This document shows positions 6,399 to 12,858 of a DNA stretch of 15,690 nt, one piece after another. A program made the translations under genes and the position numbers. The notes under the pieces were generated by a model. That model made no database searches and was not told where the DNA came from. It saw only the letters and a program-made list of their open reading frames with translations. The stretch's first letter is position 1. The number at the start of each line of letters is the position of its first letter. Source of the DNA: JBAVQS01 sp049694275. GTDB lineage: Bacteria; Chloroflexota; Anaerolineae; UBA4142; SHND01. The stretch covers positions 1 through 15,690 of the forward strand of contig JBAVQS010000329.1 in assembly GCA_049694275.1 (NCBI GenBank). Direction: 5' to 3'.

Positions 6399-7985
6399 TT
6401 ATTCTGCGGGAACATAGGCATGATGAACCGGCAAAGCATCGGATGAAACGGATGGCACAGAAGGGGCCGCTGTCACAGAGAGGGATGGGCCGACCGTGTC
6501 CAGCGCGATGGTCGGGACCGTCGTCGAGGCGACAGCGTCGGCGAGGGCCTTGTCCGCGTCCAATCCGCACTGCCACGAATTTCCCTGGAAATAGACGGTC
6601 GAGCCGCCGATCCAGAAAGGATACTTGCACGCCGCGCCGGTCACCGGGTCGGACGTGGTGATATTGTCGCGCAAGAGGTTGCCCTGCGAAAAAGTGAGCT
6701 CAAAGCAATTATCGGTCGCGCCGGCGCAATAGTTTGCCAGTAGCCGGTTATGGTTACTGGCCAGCCCACGCTCGCCGCTCATATAGAAACAGTTGGCGCT
6801 CCCCGCGCAGTGATTGCGCGCCACCACATTATTCTGGCAGCCCAGGCAGACCCAGCCGGCGGTCTCGCAACCGTGCAGGAATTTATATCCATCGGGCGTG
6901 GTGCAGCCGTGATTCTCCCGGTCCAAGGAATTGCCGACATAGTAACTCGCCACGCTCCCGATGTTAAAACTCCCCCACCCGTTCAGGTCGTTCAACTGGT
7001 TGTCCAGCACGGCATTGCCCGTTCCATTGACGGTCGCAACGCCAATCGTGCCCCCGTGAACCGTGACCCCGTGGACAACCGAATAGGACCCCTTCAACAA
7101 AATCCCGCCGCCGTAAATGAGCCCGCCGTTAATGACCGTCCGGCGCGGCTGGGTCGGAAAGATACATTCATCGTACTGGCAGAGCCAGGCGCCGAGGTCC
7201 GCCGCGTCCGCGCCCGCCTGAACGGTGAGGCCCTCGACCAAGTTATAGCTCCCTTCGACGGTGACGGCAAACTGGCGTCCGCCGCTCGTCACAACCGCGC
7301 TGTGTGTGGCGTCGCCGTAAATCGCCACCCCACTGCCGATCACATGGAGCGGCGGGTAAATTTCATTCGCGCAGAGCTTGATGCTGGACGAAATAATCCC
7401 CGACACCGCATACGCATGGGTGCAGTCGGCCGGCGCGCCGGGGACGGCGAGCGAGAGCACGGAACGGTCAGCGCCCGGCGGCAGGCTGACCGTCAACCGA
7501 TTGGCCGCCAGGTTAGCCCGGTCCGGGGCCGGCGGCGGGGCCGACATTGACGCCACACCGCTGACACTCTCGCCGGTAATAGAGAGGCGATAAAGGACCA
7601 CGCCCGGAGATTGATTGACGACGGCGATTTGATAGACACCGGGCGCCGGAAAGGCGCCGGACCAGAACGCGTCATGCCCGCTGTTGGGGGTTCCGCGGGC
7701 GATAGGGATCAGGTCTTGCCCCTGCCCGGCCGCTTGAATCTGCGCGGGCGTATAGATGTACAACACGACACCCGCGATCCCCTGCGCGTCGAGCGCGACC
7801 TCGATCCGGGTGCGGTCCCCTTTATAGTCAAAGCGATAGGCTGCGCGGGCGCCCGACGTGAGGGTCTGGTAGGGCGCATCCGCCAGCGCAATCGCGGGAG
7901 AGGTCGGGCTGACAACCGATAACAGAATGTAGAGCGCCAGAAGAACAAGGGCGGCGCGAATGAATTGGGACATGGTGAGAAACAT
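6399..7985 (-). CDS. Secreted cysteine-rich right-handed beta-helix protein
   Basis: 528 aa. A hydrophobic signal peptide or anchor covers residues 9-35 with a probable cleavage after AIALA. Residues 38-140 (YRFDYKGDRTRIEVAL ... GVYQIAVVNQ) resemble a PPC-type beta-sandwich domain. From about 185 to 490 short strands repeat with Asn/Gly turns (YNLVEGLTV, NAVLDNQL, NNVVARNH, NRLLANY, NLLRDNI), the pattern of PbH1/NosD right-handed beta-helices. All 14 Cys lie from C188 on, an even number consistent with disulfides outside the cell. The C-terminus is Ser/Val/Pro-rich without a sorting signal. No catalytic motif is recognised. ATGs at 7985 and 7973 both lack a Shine-Dalgarno, and the strong promoter leaves a leader of only about 5 nt for the first. 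Fold fairly sure; substrate or role unknown. Confidence 0.82.
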   Translation of the reverse strand: MFLTMSQFIRAALVLLALYILLSVVSPTSPAIALADAPYQTLTSGARAAYRFDYKGDRTRIEVALDAQGIAGVVLYIYTPAQIQAAGQGQDLIPIARGTPNSGHDAFWSGAFPAPGVYQIAVVNQSPGVVLYRLSITGESVSGVASMSAPPPAPDRANLAANRLTVSLPPGADRSVLSLAVPGAPADCTHAYAVSGIISSSIKLCANEIYPPLHVIGSGVAIYGDATHSAVVTSGGRQFAVTVEGSYNLVEGLTVQAGADAADLGAWLCQYDECIFPTQPRRTVINGGLIYGGGILLKGSYSVVHGVTVHGGTIGVATVNGTGNAVLDNQLNDLNGWGSFNIGSVASYYVGNSLDRENHGCTTPDGYKFLHGCETAGWVCLGCQNNVVARNHCAGSANCFYMSGERGLASNHNRLLANYCAGATDNCFELTFSQGNLLRDNITTSDPVTGAACKYPFWIGGSTVYFQGNSWQCGLDADKALADAVASTTVPTIALDTVGPSLSVTAAPSVPSVSSDALPVHHAYVPAE

Positions 7986-7997
7986 CAGATGGACCGG

Positions 7998-8026
7998 ATT
8001 CTAATGAAAAGCGCGCGATGTGTCAA
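7998..8026 (-). promoter_or_regulatory. Sigma70 promoter of the cysteine-rich beta-helix gene
   Basis: On the minus strand a perfect TTGACA (8021-8026), 17-bp spacer, and TAGAAT (7998-8003). The predicted start site near 7990 lies about five bases before the ATG at 7985, so the mRNA would be almost leaderless, or translation begins at the ATG at 7973. Confidence 0.75.
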
Positions 8027-8050
8027 TCTAATATTCACCATGCAAAATGC

Positions 8051-8079
8051 TTGCGGTCCCGGCAAAACCACCGTATAAT
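8051..8079 (+). promoter_or_regulatory. Sigma70 promoter of the FG-GAP propeller gene
   Basis: TTGCGG (8051-8056), 17-bp spacer and a perfect TATAAT (8074-8079). The start site would be near 8086, leaving a leader of about 120 nt to the ATG at 8208. An in-frame ATG at 8094 would lie only about 8 nt into this transcript and has no ribosome site. The promoter sits back-to-back with the minus-strand one at 7998-8026; the two -35 boxes are only about 25 bp apart. Confidence 0.7.
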
Positions 8080-8207
8080 ATCGGGGCAAGCTGATGGCGG
8101 TTTGCATGTTGACGCTCTTGACGGACGTACCGGTTTCGTGGAGAGCGTTTGTCTATTTGGGCCTCCTGTCTTGCCACAACCCAAATCGGCTGAAACAAGG
8201 AGCGCAC

Positions 8208-11200
8208 ATGTCCCTCTATCGTACGACCGCGCGCAGACACGGTTCCCAACATCCAGTCCTTCCATTTTTCTTTCTGGCGCTGGCGCTGACTCTGCTTTTG
8301 CTCGCCGGCGCGCCGGCCGCGACCGCCGCGGCGCAGCACAAAACGACGCTGGCGGATTTGCCCTCCGCGGCGCAGGCCCTCGTCTCGCGGACGCTGGGGC
8401 AGGACGATGTGCGCTATCAACTCACATCCACATCCGATGGGTACGCCGCCACCAATCCGGCGCAGCAGATCGCGGCGCAGTTTGATGCGCAGGGCGCGCA
8501 GTTCACCGTGCAGGGTCATGCCGTTCGCATGACGCTCCAGAGTTGGGGCGCGGGCGCGGACCGGCAGCCGATGATAGCGGCGATGCCGCAAGTCACGGCG
8601 AACCGGGTGGCGTGGACGCGCGGGCCGCTGACCGAATGGTATATCAATGGGCCAGGTGGGTGGGAGCAGGGGTTCACCGTAACCTCACCCCTTCCCCCCT
8701 CTCCTGACCGTAGTCTGGTCAGGAGAGGGGACGGGGGTGAGGCGGGTGAGGCCCTGACCCTCGCGCTCGACCTGGGCGGGTGGACCGCGCGGGTGGATGG
8801 CGACGGGCTGGGCGCGACGCTGGCATCAGGGGATGGCGCGGCCGCGCTGCGCTACACGGGGCTGGCGGCGGTGGATGCGAGCGGGCGCGCCCTGCACACC
8901 TGGATGGAGGCCGGCGCGGGATCGGGTACATCCTTGCTGGTCCGTGTGGATGCGACCGGAGCGCAGTATCCGCTGACTATCGACCCATGGGTACAGAGCG
9001 CCCAACTGACCGCCTCCGACGGCGCAGCGGGCGATTACCTGGGCACTTCGGTGGCGATGAGTTCCGATGGGAGTACCCTTGTCGCCGGCGCGTCCGACGC
9101 CACAATTGGCAGCAACACTTACCAGGAGGCAGTGTATGTGTTTGTCAAGCCGGGCGGCGGGTGGAGCAGCGGGACCGAGACCGCCAAGCTGACCGCCTCT
9201 GACGGCGCGGCGAATGATATCCTCGGCGTTTCGGTCGCGGCTAGTTCGGATGGGAGTACCATCGTCGCCGGCGCGCCCGACGCCAAGTTTGGCACTTCCA
9301 CCAATCCAGGTGCAGCGTATGTATTTATCAGACCGGGGGGCGGGTGGAGCAGCGGGACCGAGACCGCCAAGCTGACCGCCTCCGATGGCGCAGTGGGTGA
9401 TTACCTTGGTTCGGTAGCGATGAGCGCCGATGGGAACACCATCATCGCCGGTGCATGCCACGTCATGATTGGCAGCCACACCTGGCAGGGTGCGGTATAT
9501 GTGTATGTCAAGCCGGACGGCGGGTGGGCAACCACTTCGACGTTTACCGCCAAGTTGACCGCCTCCGATGGCGGGGCGTATGATTTCCTGGGCCGGGAGG
9601 TAGCGGTGAGTGCAGACGGGAGCACCCTCGTCGCTGGCGCATATTTAGCCACAGTTGGTGGCCACAGCGAACAGGGTGCGGCGTATGTGTATGTTAGGCC
9701 GGAGGGCGGGTGGAGCAACGCGACCGAGACCGCCAAACTGACCGCCTCCGACGGCGCGGCATTTGATTGGCTGGGCTATTCGATGGCGATGAGTTCCGAT
9801 GGGAGCACGATTGTCGCCGGTGCGCCCCAGGCCAAGATCGGCAGCAACACCTACCAGGGAGCGGCGTATGTGTTTGCCAGGCCAGGGGGCGGGTGGAGCA
9901 ACGGGACGGAGACCGCCAAACTGATCGCCTCCGACGGTGCGATGATGGATTTCCTTGGCTGCTCGGTGGCAGTCATCTCAGATGGAAGCACCATCGTCGC
10001 CGGCGCGCCCTTCGCCCAGATTGGCAGCAACAGCAATCAGGGAGCGGCGTATGTGTACGTCAGGCCGGGAGGCGGATGGAGCAGCGCGACCGAGACGGCC
10101 AAGCTGACTGCCTCCAACGGCGCCGCGGGTGATTGCCTGGGCTATTCGGTGGGGGTGAGCCCTGATGGGAGCACCATCATCGCCGGCGCGCCCTACGCCA
10201 AGATTGGCAGCAAGGCCGACCAGGGCGAGGTGTATGTGTTTGATTTCACGCTCTCCACTTTAACGCCAACCAATACGCCGACGAATAGCCCTACCGCCAC
10301 CAGCACGCCGACGGCGACACCGACCAGTAGCCCCACGGCCACCAGCACGCCGACAAACACACTGACCAATAGCCCCACGGCCACAGATACGCCGACGGAT
10401 ACACCGACCAATAGCCCTACGATTACAAGTACGCCAACTCCAACCATCGAAGGGACCGCTACGCCGACCAGCACCGATATAGCGACCCTTACGCCGACGC
10501 CGACCACAACCCCGCCGAACACGGTCGTCGAGAGCAATTCGCCGCTGATTCAATACGATGGCTGGCGCGGCGCGCAGAATGCCAACGCCAACGGCGGCAG
10601 TTATCGCGTCAGCAATGTCCCCGGCAGCAAAGTGGTGTACAAGTTCACCGGCGCCTCCATCCGCTGGATCACGATGACCGGTCCCGACCAGGGCAAGGCG
10701 ACTGTGACCATCGGCGCCAACACCTACACCGTCGATCTCTACAGCGCCGCGCCGCAGTGGAACGTCGTCAAGACCTACAGCGGTCTCGCCGCCGGAGCGC
10801 ACACCATCACTATCAAGGTGAGCGCAACCAAGAATGCGGCTTCGACCGGCGTGAACGTCGTCGTCGATGCGTTCAGCGTCAACAACGGGACGCCGCTCCA
10901 GGAGAACTCGTTGCTGATCCAGTATGACAACTGGACCGGCAAGAGCAGCGCGAGCGCCAGCGGCGGGAGCTATCGCGCGACCGGACCCAAACTCTATAAT
11001 CGAGTGCAATCCTATGCGCAGCTCACCTTTACGGGGACAAGCATCACCTGGATCACGGCGAAAGGGCCGAGCTATGGCAAGGCCATCGTGACCATCGATG
11101 GCATGAACAAGGGGACGTTCGACCTCTATCGCTCAACGGCGCAGTGGCAGGCGGCAATCCAGTTCACCAATCTGGGAGCGGGGACGCACGTCATCAAGAT

Positions 11201-11453
11201 CCTGCCGCAGGGGACCAGGAACGCCGCAGCGACGAGCGCGAATGTGGTGGTGGATGCGTTCAGCGGGCCGATCATTCCCTCCTTCAACCCGGTTACTGCG
11301 GCAGATGCCACAGACCTGCAAGCAATGCCAGACGCTCCCGACAATAGCGATGTAACAGACACATCCCCGGGCACGGGCGCGAACGGGTTCCAATCGCTGT
11401 GGGACGCGCTGGTGGGGTGGCTGTACCCCGCGCAGATGGTGGCGCGAAGGTAG
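8208..11453 (+). CDS. Secreted seven-unit FG-GAP beta-propeller protein with two C-terminal jelly-roll-like domains
   Basis: 1081 aa. The ATG at 8208 is chosen because AAGGAG lies five bases upstream and a basic-then-hydrophobic signal peptide follows (residues 1-43, cleavage near ATAAA). Residues 45-262 form an N-terminal module with WYINGPGGWEQGFTV and YPLTIDPWV, as in many FG-GAP proteins. Residues 268-681 hold seven units of about 61 residues with DG-LG-SVA, SxDGSTxVAGAP, QGAAYVYVRPGGGW and TETAKL, an integrin-like seven-bladed propeller. A Thr/Pro/Ser linker spans roughly 682-777. Two related domains follow at 778-890 and 901-1019, each with LIQYD-W, GGSYR, TGxSIxWIT, GPxxGKAxVTI and NVVVDAFS, resembling galactose-binding-like carbohydrate modules. 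No sortase or membrane anchor is seen. Probably an extracellular binding or adhesion protein; ligand unknown. A palindromic element interrupts the N-terminal module in frame. Confidence 0.88.
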   Translation: MSLYRTTARRHGSQHPVLPFFFLALALTLLLLAGAPAATAAAQHKTTLADLPSAAQALVSRTLGQDDVRYQLTSTSDGYAATNPAQQIAAQFDAQGAQFTVQGHAVRMTLQSWGAGADRQPMIAAMPQVTANRVAWTRGPLTEWYINGPGGWEQGFTVTSPLPPSPDRSLVRRGDGGEAGEALTLALDLGGWTARVDGDGLGATLASGDGAAALRYTGLAAVDASGRALHTWMEAGAGSGTSLLVRVDATGAQYPLTIDPWVQSAQLTASDGAAGDYLGTSVAMSSDGSTLVAGASDATIGSNTYQEAVYVFVKPGGGWSSGTETAKLTASDGAANDILGVSVAASSDGSTIVAGAPDAKFGTSTNPGAAYVFIRPGGGWSSGTETAKLTASDGAVGDYLGSVAMSADGNTIIAGACHVMIGSHTWQGAVYVYVKPDGGWATTSTFTAKLTASDGGAYDFLGREVAVSADGSTLVAGAYLATVGGHSEQGAAYVYVRPEGGWSNATETAKLTASDGAAFDWLGYSMAMSSDGSTIVAGAPQAKIGSNTYQGAAYVFARPGGGWSNGTETAKLIASDGAMMDFLGCSVAVISDGSTIVAGAPFAQIGSNSNQGAAYVYVRPGGGWSSATETAKLTASNGAAGDCLGYSVGVSPDGSTIIAGAPYAKIGSKADQGEVYVFDFTLSTLTPTNTPTNSPTATSTPTATPTSSPTATSTPTNTLTNSPTATDTPTDTPTNSPTITSTPTPTIEGTATPTSTDIATLTPTPTTTPPNTVVESNSPLIQYDGWRGAQNANANGGSYRVSNVPGSKVVYKFTGASIRWITMTGPDQGKATVTIGANTYTVDLYSAAPQWNVVKTYSGLAAGAHTITIKVSATKNAASTGVNVVVDAFSVNNGTPLQENSLLIQYDNWTGKSSASASGGSYRATGPKLYNRVQSYAQLTFTGTSITWITAKGPSYGKAIVTIDGMNKGTFDLYRSTAQWQAAIQFTNLGAGTHVIKILPQGTRNAAATSANVVVDAFSGPIIPSFNPVTAADATDLQAMPDAPDNSDVTDTSPGTGANGFQSLWDALVGWLYPAQMVARR
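8683..8742. repeat. 60-bp palindromic element inserted in frame in the propeller gene
   Basis: The left arm begins CCTCACCCC (8683) and ends CTCTCCTGACC (8709). The right arm is GGTCAGGAGAGGGG (8717-8730) followed by GGGGGTGAGG (8733-8742). The inner 14 bases pair perfectly across a 7-nt loop and the outer part with few mismatches. Its 60 bp equal 20 codons, so the reading frame stays open and adds a Pro- then Arg/Gly-rich stretch (PLPPSPDRSLVRRGDGG) between WEQGFTV and ALTLALDLGGW. CCTCACCCC...GGGGTGAGG palindromes are, to my knowledge, dispersed intergenic repeats in Chloroflexota. Confidence 0.8.
9009..10251 (+). repeat. Coding tandem repeat, 7 units, 183-bp period (FG-GAP blades)
   Basis: Units begin with the codons for TASDG (IASDG in unit 6, TASNG in unit 7) at 9009, 9192, 9375, 9558, 9741, 9924 and 10107. 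The spacing is exactly 183 bp each time and the last unit is partial. Unit 3 lacks one residue after DYLG but gains one in TTSTFTAKL, which restores the period. The high DNA identity between units suggests recent duplication or gene conversion. Confidence 0.9.
10284..10451 (+). repeat. Coding tandem repeat, 4 x 42 bp (Thr/Pro/Ser linker)
   Basis: Four 14-residue units begin at 10284, 10326, 10368 and 10410, with consensus NSPTATSTPTxTPT. They form an extended, probably O-glycosylated or protease-resistant linker between propeller and C-terminal domains. Repeat number is likely to vary between strains through slippage (inference). Confidence 0.88.
10539..11264 (+). repeat. Duplicated C-terminal domain (two copies)
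   Basis: Copy A (10539-10877) and copy B (10908-11264) share the order SxLIQYD-W, GGSYR, FTGxSIxWIT, GPxxGKAxVTI, DLYxxxxQW, GxHxIxI, NVVVDAFS. They are diverged at protein level, so the duplication is older than that of the propeller units. Confidence 0.8.
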
Positions 11454-11468
11454 GGTATTGCGGTCAGA

Positions 11469-11497
11469 TTGATAGAAATGAGCAAATGCGTTATCAT
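11469..11497 (+). promoter_or_regulatory. Candidate sigma70 promoter of the solute-binding protein gene
   Basis: TTGATA (11469-11474), 17-bp spacer, TATCAT (11492-11497). The start site would be near 11504, about 60 nt before the GTG at 11565. No intrinsic terminator for the propeller gene is visible between its stop (11453) and this promoter. Confidence 0.6.
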
Positions 11498-11564
11498 AAG
11501 CTCAATCTATTAGCGTGATCGACCCGCCATCCAGCAAAACGCGCATCGGCGCGATGAGGCACAA

Positions 11565-12752
11565 GTGAATCCTGAGATCGAATTCTGGGCAATCCGCAGC
11601 GCCGTCGGGGGCATGCAGAAACTGCTGGCGCAGTTCGAGGCCGAGCATCACATCCACGTCCGGTTGCGGATGCTGGATTGGGACACCGCCTGGACCGAGC
11701 TGATGAAGGTCGCCCTGTACAGGCACGGGCCGGATGTGAGCGAGATCGGTTCCACCTGGCTCGGCGACCTCGTCACGATGAACGCGCTGCACCCGTTAAG
11801 CAGTCGCGATGTCACCCAGGTCGGATCCGCCTGGGCCTTTATCAACTCGGCCTGGCAATCGACGCGGCTGGCGGGGGAGTCCGAGACATGGGCCATCCCC
11901 TGGGTGACCGAGGCGCGGCTCCTCTTTTTTCGTCGCGCCTGGATCGACAAGGCCGGCCTTGATCCGCACGAGGCGTTTCGGAACTCGCAAGTCTTTATGC
12001 AGACGCTTGCCGCGCTGGAAGCGTGCGGCGCCCCCATCCCCTGGATCATTCCGACCCATGTCACACGCGCCATGTTACACAACGCCGCGAGCTGGATGTG
12101 GAGCGCCGGCGGCGATTTTATCTCGCCCGACGGCAGGCATGTCGCCTTTCACAGCGACGCGGCGCGTACGGGGCTGCACGAGTATTTCTCCCTGGGCCGC
12201 TACCTGGCGCCGGCCGTGCATCGGTTGGGCACGATCGAATCCGAGCAGCGATTCGCACAGGACCCGGGCGCTGCAATCGCAATGTCCGGCCCCGGGCTTT
12301 TAAATCTGATCGATCCCGGGGCGCTCTCACAAATTGACGTGAGCATGCCGCCGGTCCCCTCCTTTGTCGGCGGCTCACACCTCGTGATCTGGAAGCATTC
12401 CAGTAAGGCCGAACAAGTTCTCAAGTTTATCGATTTTTTGATCCGCACCCGGCAGCAGGTTGATTATAGCGTCAGGGCCGGGAATCTCCCTGCAACCCTG
12501 AGCGCGCTGGCGTCGGCGCCTTTCTCGACCGATCCGCTCTGGCAGGTGGCCGCCCACTCCTTGCACACCGGTCGCACCTTCCCGGCAATACGGTCCTGGG
12601 GACTCATCGAAGACCGGCTGACCACCGAATTTGGCACAATCTGGGAAAGGGTCTTTGCCGATCCAGACCTCGACCTCGACGCAACGCTTCAAGGGCGGCT
12701 GGGGACCCTCGCCGCGCAGATTGAGCCCTTGTTATCCCAGCCCCAGTCCTGA
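11565..12752 (+). CDS. ABC-type solute-binding protein (family 1) without a signal peptide
   Basis: 395 aa of the extracellular solute-binding protein family 1 (sugar-binding type). The start IEFWAIRSAVGGMQKLLAQFE corresponds to the first mature strand and helix (split, residues 5-25). GPDVSEIGSTWLGDL (55-69), SETWAIPWVTEARLLFFRR and AWIDKAGLDPHEAF follow as in maltose/oligosaccharide-binding proteins. The length equals a mature binding protein: there is no signal peptide, no lipobox and no hydrophobic N-terminus. The frame upstream is closed by a TAG at 11511 with no other start coding for one. GTG at 11565 has GAGG (11556-11559) five bases ahead. No permease or ATPase gene is in the window. 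Possibly a cytoplasmic ligand sensor, or a decayed transporter part; the intact frame argues for function. Confidence 0.82.
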   Translation: MNPEIEFWAIRSAVGGMQKLLAQFEAEHHIHVRLRMLDWDTAWTELMKVALYRHGPDVSEIGSTWLGDLVTMNALHPLSSRDVTQVGSAWAFINSAWQSTRLAGESETWAIPWVTEARLLFFRRAWIDKAGLDPHEAFRNSQVFMQTLAALEACGAPIPWIIPTHVTRAMLHNAASWMWSAGGDFISPDGRHVAFHSDAARTGLHEYFSLGRYLAPAVHRLGTIESEQRFAQDPGAAIAMSGPGLLNLIDPGALSQIDVSMPPVPSFVGGSHLVIWKHSSKAEQVLKFIDFLIRTRQQVDYSVRAGNLPATLSALASAPFSTDPLWQVAAHSLHTGRTFPAIRSWGLIEDRLTTEFGTIWERVFADPDLDLDATLQGRLGTLAAQIEPLLSQPQS

Positions 12753-12810
12753 CCCCCCAAACAGATTATGTCAACATACTAAAGATTAAAAAATTGCTTC
12801 AAATTCCATA

Positions 12811-12839
12811 TTGACGGCGCGCGCGCGGTGTGTTAAAAT
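12811..12839 (+). promoter_or_regulatory. Sigma70 promoter of the NosD-like gene, with alternating GC spacer
   Basis: TTGACG (12811-12816), a 17-bp spacer that is mostly alternating GC and GT, and TAAAAT (12834-12839). The start site is expected near 12846. Because upstream ATGs at 12811-12840 lie in or before the -10 box, the promoter itself favours the ATG at 12859 as translation start. Confidence 0.75.
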
Positions 12840-12858
12840 GCGCGTTAGAGGAATTTCG

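Noticed and set aside
10284..10451. Possible CRISPR-like array
   Set aside because: 42-bp units are contiguous codons for a Thr/Pro linker, with no spacers.
10260..11009. Minus-strand frames opposite the Thr/Pro linker (Val/Gly repeats and Arg/Gly repeats)
   Set aside because: The repeated residues are only the complement of the linker codons.
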